A stretch of DNA of 52,290 nucleotides from Trebouxia sp. TZW2008 (Eukaryota > Chlorophyta > Trebouxiophyceae > Trebouxiales > Trebouxiaceae). The stretch lies in the NCBI GenBank assembly GCA_002118135.1, contig BDIU01000236.1:1-52290 (forward strand), read 5' to 3'. Position 1 is the first letter of the stretch, and each line of letters begins with the position of its first letter. The notes beneath the pieces are model-generated. The model saw only the letters and a program-made list of their open reading frames with translations. It did not search any database and was not told the origin of the DNA. Below are positions 1 to 12,300 of this stretch, piece after piece. Both the position numbers and the translations under genes were made by a program.

Positions 1-583
1 AAATTTCAAACGAGGGGTGACGAGTAATCTGGCCATGGTTGCCCCGCAGCTAGTCGTCTGGGATCGCAACGCTGGAGCTACTGGTAGCCTCATGCAAGAA
101 CTGCATTGGTGCATGTCAAGACATCATTGATTTCATAGCCTTCGACCATTGTGAGCCAGATGACCAGGACAGTCTGAGATGGCCAAGGACTCAGGTACAC
201 ACACCAAGGTATGCATGCGCATGCGATAATGATGCCTTGACGATGCCCAACGTAGCTTTGGGGCAGCCATTGATATTACTGCAAAGTGTTGATGACACAT
301 GCATGAACAGATACGCACCTGATCGATTGGCTGGCAGCCCAAGCAACTTTATTGCTCATCCAGGCAATAGGCAAACACTGTGTGATGCGCTGCAGTAGTA
401 GAGACTTGCTGTTAGACATTCTGTTCACGCGGAACAGTTTCAAACATTACAATGCTTGTTATTGATACTGGGCGAGACTGCAGAGTACAAATGATGAGCC
501 AGTATGCCAACACAACTTGCACCTGCAAAGCTTCAGCCTTGACGACCCAGCACATTCACCTGACATGTGTACCCTGGTGTCTT
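1..583. other. No supported gene (downstream of the helicase)
   Basis: I see no recognisable coding region on either strand. On the minus strand this lies downstream of the helicase-like gene. If that gene once carried Dicer PAZ or RNase III exons they should begin here or beyond the window edge, but no such motif could be read. Short open frames are present without family resemblance. Confidence 0.4.
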
Positions 584-1908
584 TCAATATAAAGCAGGAA
601 CCATTGTGACAGGCCGCCCCTGGTCTTTGTATCTACTCAGCCTTCTCAGGCTGTTTCCGCTCACAGAGGCTCCCTTCATGATGCCAAACGGTATGGGCTG
701 TTCTTTCCCTTTTCTCAGCCTTGTGTGCCTTGATTGAGGTAGATTTGCTGTGCCATATGAGTAGCGCTGTTGCTGTCGAGCCTTATCTTGCATGAGCAAG
801 TCATCAGAACCCATCTCAGCAAATTCTACAAACTTTGCAACTGTTGCTCGAGCTCTGCCTTGTTTCTGCATCCTCTCTCTGCCTGATTGCACTGTCGTGT
901 AGCATACAACAAACTCACAGCTTGGCACATCTATGCCCTCTTCTGCGGCTGACGTGCTGACCAACACCTCCTGACCTGCTGCTTGCAGAAATTGCAGGAG
1001 TGTGGCTTTTCGCTGGCTGTTGGTGACTCTCTCTGAGCCTGATTTTGAGCCTGCAGACATGTCTGAAAAGCTGTTGAAGTATTCTGCAGCGCTTTGGAGG
1101 TCTGAGCTTTTGGGTAATCCAGTGAATGGTTGGAAATTGATACCCTCTAGGGCAGAGGCACGTTGAAGAATTCTAGTGAGCGCAAATGACGTTCCTTCAC
1201 AAAGACCATGCCATGCCAGCTTGGTTTGCTTGCCTTCAGGTCAGCCAGACACTGTACCAGCTTTTGGATTTTGGGAAATGTTGCATTGTCTTGATGTGCG
1301 TCTGCCTGCCATGACTGCATTGATTTAATCAAGCTGAGCCCGCTGTCTGACGCTGATTTCAGCAGCTGAGAAAATGGACCCTCTGCAACTGACGATTGGT
1401 CTGATGCAAGGGCATCCTGCAGCTGTTTTGCTTTGGAATGGGCCAAGACTAGGATCTGTAAAGCCTCCTCGTAGCCCAGTTCCTTGACCAATCCCAAGGC
1501 TGTGTTGCAACCCCTTAGCAACACCAGATAAGCATGCATTGCAGAAGGTGCATCAGATTCTGATGAAGACATAGCGCTCTTAGTAAGCCCTTCAGTCTGG
1601 GTGAAGATGTTTCAGCTTCAAGGGCAGTTGTGATGTCTACTGTTACTAATGCGTCTTGAGGACCTGCAAGCGCTAAATCAGTTACGGCATGCTTGTTTCG
1701 AAAACCAAATGTTTTCAGGGCAAGACATCCTAAGACAAAAGAAAATGCTTTTGTTCAACCATATCATGTCAGCACTGGACATCACTATGACGAGAGCTCG
1801 CTACAGATCCAGAATGTCAGGAATCCACGTGCAAATACTTGCAGGTCGTGTCAGGACCAAGCGACATCACATTAGCAACTCAAGAGCTGGCAAGATAAGA
1901 CTTGAACT

Positions 1909-2003
1909 ACACACACATATGTATATGCATTGCGTATATGCATTGTGCTACACACACATATGTACTGCATTGTGCATATGCTACACACACATGCGTATAT
2001 GCA
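1909..2003. repeat. Short tandem repeat, CA/TA-rich
   Basis: Three imperfect copies of a unit beginning ctacacacacatatgtatat, each followed by gcattgtgc-like sequence. It lies in an intron of the helicase-like gene. Confidence 0.7.
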
Positions 2004-4519
2004 TAGCACATGTGCTGGATAGTGTGATCGTTACTATGTTTATGAACATGGATATGCAAATGGCATGCAGCTGCGCATGGAAGCTCACCTATCACATCTG
2101 TCTCCAACAGGCTGTCAGCATACTGTTGATTGATTGCTGCCAGCCAATCAGCAAAGATGCGATCAGCTTGTCTCGATTCAAATTCAATCAGGATCTGCTC
2201 TGGCTCTGGTGCAAATTGTTGGAATTGAGCATTGTCTTCTGAAACAGATAGAAAGTCAGCGCACATGTTCTGGCGGATGGTCTCCTGTTGCTTCCATGCA
2301 TTCTCCTGCACAATCGCACAACATAGTCAGGCTTGACTCGGCGCATTGTATGTACCTAGCAAGGCCTTTAAGCCCAACTAGTATGCATTTTGCAAATATA
2401 TTGTTGCCCATCACAAAGGTGATGCAATGCATTTGGCAATCACATGTTGCATGGCACACATGTTAGCAGACGTCAAAATATGCTCCATTTGCACCACAGA
2501 TCAGCTTCGCAGTATGCCCACAACAAGCATATATCACTCAAATCAGAAAACATGAGGTGATGAGGAGCTGAGCTTCAAATCAAGGTGCAGCAACCAGCAT
2601 TTACTACACAGGGCAAGGACAGAGCGCACCAAAGTGCTTCCCTCCCCTGGTGGTGCTGTCAAACCAATGATCTGCAGTGCCCCATAAGCATTTCAGACAG
2701 CTACATCAGCATTTCAGACAGCAGCAATGACTACAATTGCATACTGTACAATTCTGTACAGCATTTGCATCAGCCAAGGCATGAGTGGCGTCACAAATGC
2801 TCTAGTGCCCTTGAATCTCAAGCATTTTAGACGACAATAGGCAAAAAGGCAACAGCATTTGATTCTGAAGCAAATGCTTATGTGTGAGTTTGGATGCAAG
2901 AGGGTGTTGCTGACCTGTGTGTTTTGTTGCTGGTCAGGGCTTTGCCGCCTGTAGTGATCAAGCACTTCCTTGAAGGGATGTGAAGAATAGCTATGATGGC
3001 ATTCATCAACCACCTGTGCAACAGCAGGGTGATTGATTGCTGCCAACCTTAATAGCACATGTAACCAAGCATAATTTGTTAGACAGAAATTGTGCCTGAT
3101 TGTTGAGATCAGCCTTTGCAATGCGTCAGCAGCAATAAACAAGGTGAATGATAAAGCATGGCCTAAGCTGGGCTGATAGTGACACAGAAACACTTTTCCA
3201 GAGCAACACAGATCACTTGCACAAAATACGTATACTGCTCACGGTCTGCATTACATTCTGTGAACGCCAAGAATCTGCCCCACCTGCATCACAGTTGCGG
3301 CATATGCTGTGACAAGTGCATACCAGGAGGCCAATGTCTTCAATCTTTGCTGCTTCTTGAATCAGCATGTTGAGGAATGATTGTGCTGTCATAACGATGA
3401 CACTGTTATAGTCCATGGCCAATTTCCAGGTGCTGCTTGTAGCTTGTGAAGCAAGCAACTTTGCATTGTTTATATCCTTGACTCCAGACATGAACACAGC
3501 TGCATACCACACAGATTTGCAGTGCTTGCAAGTCTTGATTGGTCCAGGAACCATTTGCAACCAATCAACTGTGTATGACAGGTCAAACGCAACAGCCTGA
3601 CTGTCATGACATTGTTGCTTTGCACATCTCCATGCTTGCCAATCACAAACATTATTCTCAGCCCAATTATAAGTGTCTGACATGTACTACAGCGGTGCTC
3701 TGTGCTACACTTGTACATACCACTCAATAAACATTGCATGGCTTAAAAGTCAAGTTGCAGGCATCACCTGCTTGTTGTTGAGCCAAAGTGACAGATTGAG
3801 CCAGGTGGCTGGCACAACGTGGCTTTTGGGCTTGGTAACCAACAGCTTCCTGCTGAGCTCAACTGCAACTCGGGTTTTGCCAGTACCAGTGCCAACGACT
3901 TTAACTAGGGTTTCCTGGCACGCTGGCTGCCTTGACTAATGCTTCTTGATGGGCATATAAGGGGCACTGCATGAGGTCTGCCTGCTCTTGTATGATGAAC
4001 CTGCAAGGTTCGAGAATTTTGGTGCAAATGGGATAGTTGTGCCATGCTATGATCATGGATAAGATTGATGTATTCCCTCATGTGAGAAAGCTTTGGCAGA
4101 CTTGAATAAAGCAATGAACCTTGATCAGGCAGACCGCTTGAGCGCCTGCACTGGTTGATGCTGCAGAAATGTACCTGCAAGGACATGTATGCACAGAGGA
4201 TGGCAACACATGCACATACTGCACGTACTTGCCAGACACCGTCACAGATGTGCAAAACATACCAAATGTTGCCCTCTTGCTCCTTTCTGGTAAGTAGCGT
4301 CAAGAGCTTCTTGGTGCAGTTGCCGTCAATGCCAACTTGTGCGCTCAGCTCTGATGATTGAACGATTTGCAAACAATCCCAGACTACCTGACGCCCAAAC
4401 TTTGTAAGCAGTTTGGCAACCTTCTTTCCAAGCCCAGCTGGTCGTGACAGAACATCCATCGGGTATTCAACAACCTGGTTTTCATCTGTGAGGCCATCAA
4501 AAGGCTCAGGGGCTGATTG

Positions 4520-4950
4520 AGCTGTGTTGCTATCTATGGCATCTGATAGAGGATTGCCACTGCCTATGGCGGTTGAATCACTTGTGCCATTGTCTACGGC
4601 ATTTGAAGCAGCTGTGTCACTGTCTATGGCGGTGAAATCAGCTGTGGCGGTTGGACCACATTTGCCACTGTCTATGGCAGTTGAAGCCGTCGTGCCATTG
4701 TCTATGGCAGTTGAATCAGCTAAGCCAGTTGCAGCACTTGTGCCACTGTCTATGGCAGTTCTAGCAGTTGTGCCACTGTCTGTGGCGGTTGAATCAGCTG
4801 TGGCGGTTGGACCACTTGTGCCACTGTCTATGCCAGTTGAAGCAGTTGTGCCACTGTCTGTGGTTGTTGAATCAGCTGTGGCGGTCGGACCACTTGTGCC
4901 ACTTTCTATATCAGTTGAAGCAGCTGCGGCACTGCTAGCGGCATCTGAAT
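4520..4950 (-). repeat. 26-residue Ser/Thr/Ala/Asp repeats in the helicase N-terminus
   Basis: On the minus strand this encodes four to five imperfect copies of a 26-residue (78-base) unit of the type SGTSGPTATADSTATDSGTT. The region is acidic and hydroxyl-rich with no predicted fold, so probably a disordered tail. The long open frame on the plus strand here is the antisense reflection of this repeat. Confidence 0.75.
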
Positions 4951-5311
4951 CAGCTGATGTTGAACCTGAAGCAGGTGAAGCCATGCAAGCAGCAAGGGGT
5001 GCAACTCTGTGCTGACTGAATGCTGACCGTCTGATCTTGCTTGTGAAATGTGGAGTCCCGCGTCTCCTGTGCATCTGAAACTGAAAATTGCACACGAGGT
5101 TCCCCTGAGGCGATGCGCTGGGCTGCGGACCCCTGACGCAGCCCCATCGCGATGGTACATGCTGCCCATAAAAGGTGCAAGGTCTGACGCGAATGCAAGA
5201 CGTGCTGATGTTGTGCATCGTAATGCTTTGTTTCAGTTCCAGCATGACGGATCCATGTGCAGCGAATACACTATTCGATGCCGCTCCTGGCCCTGCTGCG
5301 ATCGCAGCCAA

Positions 5312-5741
5312 CTTATAAGCCTGATCAGCCGAAGCCGTTTACGAACGGAGCAAAAGCGTCCGCGCCGGATGGCACTGCGTTGAGGGCGTTGTCGCAGGCC
5401 CATCTGAGCAGGCAACATGTTGACGACTGCTTTATGCAAGGCCTTCTTGTCGTGTCGAACACGGCAAAATTGTTTATCCTGAAGTTCTCGCCTGACCTCG
5501 GTCAACGCTGCGCACCGTCCTGTACTGCGCAAGTCAAGACCTTCATGCATGGTCCACACATTGCGCTCGATTTTGCCGAAGGCAAACGCTGAGACATTGT
5601 TTCAGCTCGTTGGCACACGGCAATAAGCAACGCATGCATATTTGACAAACAGCACTGGCGAATGGGACAGAAACTAGGACGGCATGCCTTGGATGTCGCG
5701 GCGGTACATGAGCACAAGGAAACAGAGACACCTGCAGGTGA
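5312..5741. promoter_or_regulatory. Divergent upstream region between helicase-like gene and ApaH-like phosphatase
   Basis: This gap separates two genes transcribed away from each other. It is visibly richer in CG dinucleotides (5290-5560) than the introns on either side. Open frames exist on both strands here but neither resembles a known family, so untranslated first exons and a bidirectional promoter are the likeliest content. Confidence 0.4.
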
Positions 5742-8355
5742 ATGCAAGAGCTTGTTGAAGTTCGCCGCCTAAATGTCGGTAGTTCAAGGATACAGTCTTG
5801 TGCAGGCAACCCACTGCCTAAACTGATCCACCTTGAGTTGCCCAAGAAGCTTGCCTCCCAACGCATCATCATTCTCGGCGATGTGCACGGCTGTGACGAC
5901 GAGCTGCAGAACCTTTTGAACAAGATTAAATTCAGGAAAGGGTCTGATGTCCTTGTGTTCAATGGTGACATCATCAACAAAGGTCCCAAGTCTGTACAGG
6001 TCTGATCTCTCCTGTACAAGATGCATGCTCCCTATGCTGTCCCGACGCCATTAGCTCTGTCCTCCTGTATGTGTTTGCATGCAAGCTCTTTAATCTTTGC
6101 TGCATGTGCGCAAACACGTCCTTGTGCTGCAGGTTATAGATCACATCCGATCTCTTGACGGAATTGTTGTAAGAGGCAACCAGGATGACAAGGCTCTTGC
6201 ACAGTATGTTGCGTGGAAGGCAGGCAAACCGCTGGTACAAGCTCTCCCTGTCCCCTTATGATCTGGAGCAGTTGATGCTCTTTGATGCAGTAAACTATCA
6301 TTGCATCAAGTGTATGCTGTTGTTACATGTGCTAGAGCAATGCTTGCCTTAATCCAACAGCAAGTGTGCACAGGCTTGCAATGCACTGCGTTAGATCACC
6401 AAAAGCAAGGTGTCCTGTGCAGCTGCTGTCTGCTGTCTGCATTGCATGCATTCAGACTGCATATGTACAACTGCAACGCACCTGGTCAGATTGCCAGAAG
6501 CAAAGTATTTCATGTATCTGCAGGTGCTGTCTGCATTCATTGCATTCAGACTGCACATGTACATTTGCAGTTGCTGTCTGCCTTACATGCATGCACATTG
6601 CATATGTTAGAGCAACTGATTGACTTGTTGATTGCCAGGAGGATGCTCAGAAGTGCCTGCAAGACTTGGGTGACGAACGAGCAGAGTGGCTCAGACAACT
6701 GCCTTTCTCGCTGTCAGTTCCTTCCCGCAAGCTGATTGTTGTCCATGCTGGCCTCATACCAGGCATCCCATTGCACCAACAATCCCTCAAGACACTGACA
6801 GAGGTGACTCTGCATACTTCACTGTTGAAGCCTTCCTGCAAGCTCATTGTGGTTTATGCTGGCCTCATACTGAGCATCCATTACAGCAACAATACCTTGA
6901 AACCCTCACAGAGGTGACTCTCCCTTTTTCACTGTCAGTTCCTTGCATAAGGTAATCATTGTGCGTGCTGGCCTCATTCCAGGCATCCCTTTGCAGCAAC
7001 AATCTCTCAAGTCACTGATAGAGGCGGTTTCATGTCTGCGCTTGTGCATCACACTTTTCTAGTATGCTCACAGCTGCTTGTCATGCCCAGTCAGTGTATT
7101 CAATGCATCAAAGCTGACTTGTGCATGCTCTGCCAAGCTAACTGGACTAAGCAAGGCATTGCACAGGCTCTGAAGTGACACAGTAGCAGTATTCATGCAA
7201 TAGCTTTTGCCGTAGCTGTCATGCACCTGAAGTTCTGTTCTGTACGTGCAGCTGAGAGACCTACCAGCTTCTGAACGTCTGTCAGGCAGCTCTATGCCAA
7301 AGTCCCAGGAGAGCCCAGGTCAGCCCGATGTAACCTCTCGTAAAGAAACCGCTGGCCTCTATTGTTTACAGAGCATACTGTGTTGACCTCAATAGTGGCA
7401 TGACCCTGTAGTCCATTGACTGCATCATTTTGCCCTTCCTGGCTAGCTGTAGGATGAAGAGTAGTATTCTTGGGCAGCGTTTTTGTGTGCATGACAGAGC
7501 ATGAAGTCTGGAACATGTGCTTGTCATGGTGGATACATCAGCCCAGCCTCTCTTGTACCTTTCTGTGTACCAAGTGTGTACTGCTGCTCCCAAAAGCATA
7601 TGACCTGCAATTTATAGTGCAGTTGGGCTGCGCTGCAGATCCTTTCTTCCATAACAAAGGCAGCTCAAGAACAGAATGCTGTTGCAGATCAGTCCCAGTC
7701 ACAAGACACTAGTGAGTCCCAGCAAGCAGAAACTTCAAGTCGCAGCAAAACACGAAATGCGCAGTCAGTCACAGGCCCTGGAGTGGAATGCGCAGAGGGC
7801 GAGAAACAGCTGCCATGGGCCAGTGTGTGGAAAGGCCCCAAGCATGTTGTTTTTGGCCATGATGCTGGTCGCAAGCTGCAAGCTTGGCCCTGTGCAACAG
7901 GCCTTGACACAGGATGCTGCTATGGCGGTCAGTTGACTGCTCTTATCGTCCCTGCTCTACACAACCAGGAAATCAGCTCCAGTACGAGCAGTCAGGCACA
8001 CAAGAGTGGCACAGACAAGCAGGAAATCAGCTCTGATACAAGCACTCAGGCAGACAACACTGGTACAGACAAACATAATGATTCTGATGCAGCTGAGCAC
8101 ATGTCACCTCATGGGGTTGGCCCAGACCCTCAGCAGCAAACAAGTCAGCATGAAGCAGTCAAGTCATCATCAAGCATTGAGCAGGTTGATGGTCCAACAT
8201 CTGAAGCAAATGGTAATGCACAAGGTGAAGTTGGAGGTGTTGATGTCTCTGCTGACATTGTGCCATCTCTCACTGATTGGGATGCAAGTTTTGTACTGGT
8301 TCCTGCCAAGAAAGCCTACAGCAAGAAGAAGCTGTGGCCGTCATTGACAGCATAG
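5742..8355 (+). CDS. ApaH-like calcineurin-type metallophosphatase
   Basis: Metallophosphoesterase related to bacterial ApaH (diadenosine tetraphosphate hydrolase); eukaryotic relatives act on nucleoside polyphosphates or related substrates. Exons 5742-5999, 6133-6234, 6639-6803, 7252-7318 and 7688-8355 join in phase to about 419 residues. Metal-binding blocks in order: GDVHGC (exon 1), [12 protein letters not shown] (exon 1), VRGNQDDK (exon 2), VVHAGLIPG (exon 3), and [12 protein letters not shown] then [11 protein letters not shown] (exon 5). The third block normally reads GNHD; here the His is Gln. The C-terminal 120 or so residues are Ser/Thr/Gln-rich with two similar QEISS-type repeats and look disordered. 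Exon 3 is followed by two decayed tandem copies of its own 3' half. The ATG at 5742 is the first in frame; a further upstream exon cannot be excluded. The fold is certain, the substrate is not. Confidence 0.85.
6415..6605 (+). repeat. Intronic tandem duplication
   Basis: Two to three diverged copies of a roughly 100-base unit containing tgctgtctgcattgcatgcattcagactgca lie in intron 2 of the phosphatase gene (compare 6423-6470 with 6528-6560, and a weaker copy to 6605). Confidence 0.5.
6817..7021 (+). repeat. Two decayed tandem copies of phosphatase exon 3
   Basis: The 3' half of exon 3 (about 6709-6803, encoding [19 protein letters not shown]) is repeated at 6819-6913 and 6923-7021. Copy 1 still reads [10 protein letters not shown] and ends in CAGAG followed by GTGACTC, as the true exon does. 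Copy 2 has lost the donor (GAG followed by GCGG). Both contain indels, so they are probably intronic relics. Confidence 0.85.
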
Positions 8356-9308
8356 AGTATGTGAATGCATGTCCTGCTCAGAAAAGTTGGTGTCAACGCC
8401 TGAGAAAACAACAAGTGCGCAGTGATTTGTCAAGTGATTAGGCATGTACAATTATTTGAGCCGGAAATGGTCATTATTGAATAATGTTGCAGCACATATG
8501 CAGGACGGTGTCTGCTGGAAGGCCACTAGTCTAGATAGTTTAGTCTGGTGCTGGAGTACAATCCAGTAGTACCAGTACTGAAGTCAGCATGATGGAATGA
8601 GGTTATTGATTCATGAGCTTGAGTGATCACGTTTACACCATGGGTTCATCATCATCGTCAATTTGGCATGCTCTTCAGTCCGAATCGCAGCTCTGTTACA
8701 TCGCGTTGACATTGGGAGAATAGATACGAATTGCCTCTGCGGCTTTGTACACCTCAGAGCAGGATGTTGTGCATCACGGCTTCCCATTGCTTATCATGCA
8801 TGATCCATATGGTCACTGAAACAAAATGTAATGTAGTTGCATTTGATATGTAGCTGGTGGTTTGAGGGCATCTGGGTGCGTATTGCATGCATCAAGCAGC
8901 ACCTATCACTGGGAACGAAATCCCCTCATGCTCTGTCAGAGCGCTGCATGATCTTGGTAAGAACATCATCTCCCCTGGATGAGGACACTTTGGCTGTATC
9001 CAGATCTTTTAGCCTAATTGGCACATGCATGCATATGTTTTACCATGCAAATGAGAAAAGTATTACCGGATTTCTGTGACTTTTTAACCACTTTGCGTGG
9101 GGTCGGCACCCTGAGGGGTGCCAGGTGGAGGCAGTCTGAATATCAGTCACATCTTAGTGATGTGTTACTAAGGTAACGTGATGGCCTCGCGATATTTGTT
9201 TGGCGACAGATATCGGCGTAGTCAACCCATGTGCGACAATGATCTGCAGAGCCGGGTTGCCCAAGCCAAGAAGCGGGTGCTGAGGCACAAGATCTCAGCG
9301 GCAGTAGC
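8356..9308. other. Intergenic region between phosphatase and sorbitol dehydrogenase
   Basis: No convincing coding exon is seen. The part up to about 9060 is A/T- and TG/CA-rich. A TGTAA motif near 8827, the usual green-algal poly(A) signal, suits the phosphatase 3' end. CG dinucleotides increase from about 9180, consistent with the promoter of the next gene. A small hairpin (ggcaccc/gggtgcc) lies near 9105-9121. Confidence 0.5.
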
Positions 9309-12300
9309 ATGGCGTTGTTGCAAAGGCTGCGGTCAGCATGGACGCCCGGAACTGCTTTTGCAACTCGAGCGTTCAGCAGCGCGCCAGCAGCCGCAGAAAT
9401 TCCCGACAGTTGGCGCAACCCCGCTGCTGTTCTGCACGGCATTGATGACATACGCTTTGAAGATGTGCCGCTGCCGGACAAGGTTGCAGAAGGGCACGTT
9501 AGGGTGCAGATGAGAGCCGTCGGAATTTGCGGATCGGATGTTCACTACTACAAGAAGGCAAGTCGCGTCGAGCTACCTGCGAAGATGAACCCTTGCAATA
9601 CCGCCGCGCTACATGCATCACCTTGTTGACCTTTGATTGCGCAGCATGATGCAGTTTGAACCTTTGTGACCAAAGGCACCTGGCAGTGTACCTGATCTTT
9701 GCATGCATCCCTGCTGGTGCACCCTGCATTGGCCTATCAAGTGTTTCAGCTGTACCATCTACTGTGTGCTCATGACTACTCAAATATCTGTGACCGCTGG
9801 ATCAGCTTGGCTCTCAGCCTTTACTGATATGTGCTGTTGTATGCTCCAGGGGCGAGTTGGGCACTTTGTTGTAAACTCCCCTATGGTCCTTGGACACGAG
9901 TCTGCAGGGTAAGCCTGGCTGTCTTGTCATGCTTTGCACACTCAATGCTTCACTAGTTGCAAGTTTAGCCCGCATAAGCTTGGCTGCACATACTGTGTAC
10001 GCCCAAGGCCTCACTAATTGCAAATTTTTGGCTGCAAGTGCGAGACATAAGCAATCACATGCATCATATGTGCTGCATACCTGACTGTGTCACAGTCATG
10101 TGCAATGCCTTCAAGCCAGTCCATTCAAAGCTAGGATGACCCACTTACACAGCTTGAATATACTTATGGAGACTGTCCCTGCTGCAGTCTGCTACAACTT
10201 GCTTTAGCTGCAGCATGCAATGTGTGGCAATAAGGTTTCAGCTAGCAACATGCAGCTCATATACATTTGACAGCGTTTTCTTGATGTAATTACTGCATGT
10301 GTTTCCAACAAATTTGTCCCTGCATCAAATGGTCCTTGCTCAGCGGTCCACTACAAGCAGGATGCAGTGATTGGTTCCAAATTGCATTGTCCTGACAACC
10401 AACATCTCACCAGATCCAAGTCTTACAAAAGTTCACTGTATAGGGACATCATTGAGGTTGGGGCAGGCGTGACCAGCAGAGAGGCTGGTGACAGGGTAGC
10501 ACTAGAGCCTGGTGTTCCTTGCTGGAGCAACAGAATGTCAAGGTACTCCCCATTCTGAATACAGTGTCTGACTGATGTAACCAGCAGCTGTGCGTGGACT
10601 TGCAACATACTGTCATCATCATCACTATCACCTGGCATGATCCTCCTGTTGTGAATGCAGGCAAGGGCGATACAATCTGGATCCTGATGTCAAATTCTTT
10701 GCTACTCCTCCAGTGCACGGCTCCCTAGCAAGATATGTGGACCATCCCGCAGACTTCTGTTTCAAGATGCCAGATGCCCTGTCATATGAACAGGGCGCTA
10801 TGGTAGAGCCCTTGAGCAATGCAGGTATGCCTAGCTTTCAAGAAATAAAAAAGTTTTGGGACACTGAGCACGCACTCAGCATTGCTGCTTCAGTATTCAG
10901 GGGAAAATGCTGCTGCAATTTGCGTTTGCAAGCCCCTCAGTAATGCAGGTCTGCCTAGCCCTCAGTTCACGTAGGCTGTGCATGTACCTGCACACTCAGT
11001 ATGCCCTGTGTACTACTGCTGCTCTATGTGTGACGTCAATCTACAGCAAACTCTGCTTGCAGTGCCTGCCCTGTTGTCACGCTTCAAATTTGATGCTGCA
11101 TCAATGCACTCAGAATGTCAGCCTGCTCCAGTGCTTGTTGACTTACAATGCAATATGGTCAGCAAATGACGAGCTGTGTCTGTGTGTGCAGTGCATGCGT
11201 GTAGAAGAGGAGGCGTGGGCCCTGGAAAAAAGGTTGCCATTCTTGGAGCTGGCCCTATAGGTAAGCTTGCATATCATGGCTGAACCTCCATAGGTCTAAC
11301 TTTTTACCGCTGTAGTGGCATCAATCCCCGGCTGCTCCTGCTCACAAGGGCTCCCACTTAGACACAGCTAGACTTTTCTTGTCTTTTCTTTTCCAGGCTT
11401 GCTTATCATTGGCATGATGCAGTCAGCTTGCATACACCAGAATTCAGTCTTGGCTATTGAGCTCAGAAGTTGTTACCTTGTTTCTCACTGAGTCTGGTGC
11501 TTAGGCAGACTCTGAACTAGCGTGTTACCCACTTTCTTCAAAGCCTGCATTGCATACAAAATTGTGCACTTGGTGATGTGAATGCACTTTTTCAAAAGTG
11601 CGCTGACAAGCAAGCTTTTGGAACATGCTGCTGTGATATGCCATACCAAGACTCAGACTTCATCTTGACAAGCGAATAGCATGCAGGGCTGATGGTTTTG
11701 GCAGCCGCCAAGGCTTTCTCTGCTAGCAAAGTGGCCATCACGGATATCAGGCCAGACAACTTACCTGTAGCTACACAACTAGGCGCTCAATACGCTCTGG
11801 ATCAGTCAGGAGCCACCTCTTCCAATGACACTGTAGAAGCACTCAAGGCGGTCTTTGCTGAGGGCCCTGACATTGTCATTGACTGTGTTGGGTTTGAGAG
11901 CACAATCACGGTAGGATTTTGCAGCAGACTTTACCTGCATACCTGGGAAGCCTGCATTGACACAAATGTGACCTTTTCAAGTCTCCTCTGTCACAGCTTT
12001 GGCATCATTGCATTTGCATGACATCATCCCGTTTGCATGGCATCAAATGCACTACCCTTCATCATGTGGGGCTTGTGGCTCATGCAATTAGACTGGTGTC
12101 TGGCTGAAACAAGTGCCCAAGTAAAACAAGGGAAATGACAACCCATCTGTCAAGGGTTGTCATTTCCCTCAATAGCATGAGCTCATACGAATGTATGCTG
12201 CTGCTGTCTTGATATGGAGTTCACTGTGATGCTGGTCTGCAGACTGCACTTGATGCTGTTGCTCCTGGCGGGCGAATAGTGCTTGTGGGCTTGGGCGCAG

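Larger units (their letters stand above)
584..4984 (-). pseudogene. Dicer/RIG-I-type DECH-box RNA helicase, reading frame disrupted
   Basis: Superfamily 2 helicase core of the kind found in Dicer and RIG-I-like proteins. Minus-strand pieces, in order: a Ser/Thr/Ala-rich N-terminus (exon end near 4229); Q motif (YAHQEALVKAA) and Walker A (GTGTGKT) in 3966-3768; VIVMTAQSFLNML in 3499-3324; DECH box (VVDECHH) in 3013-2915; motif III (IIGLTAPPGEG) from 2671; an insertion-domain exon from about 2308; the linker and VFVKER near 1195; motif V/VI (STSAAEEGIDVP, QKQGRARA) in 1060-584. Most splice phases agree between pieces. Three positions do not: near 3908-3910 between Q motif and Walker A, near 3795-3825 between Walker A and motif Ia, and near 1186-1190 after VFVKER. 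Each needs a one-base change to join frames. No PAZ or RNase III domain is visible. The start is uncertain: ATG at 4984, or further upstream near 5311. Either a decaying gene or local sequence errors; neighbouring genes read cleanly. Confidence 0.6.

Noticed and set aside
4524..5015. Long plus-strand open frame rich in Leu/Ser/Val
   Set aside because: It is the antisense reading of the Ser/Thr repeat on the minus strand and exists because of the repeat's codon pattern.
9178..9513. Alternative frame overlapping the sorbitol dehydrogenase first exon
   Set aside because: It shares the CG-rich region but lacks conservation; the frame from 9309 encodes the catalytic [11 protein letters not shown] motif.
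11396..11430. Extra sorbitol dehydrogenase exon starting at the ttccag acceptor
   Set aside because: Its reading (LLIIGMMQ) does not fit the family, whereas the exon at 11687 continues the nucleotide-binding fold in phase.
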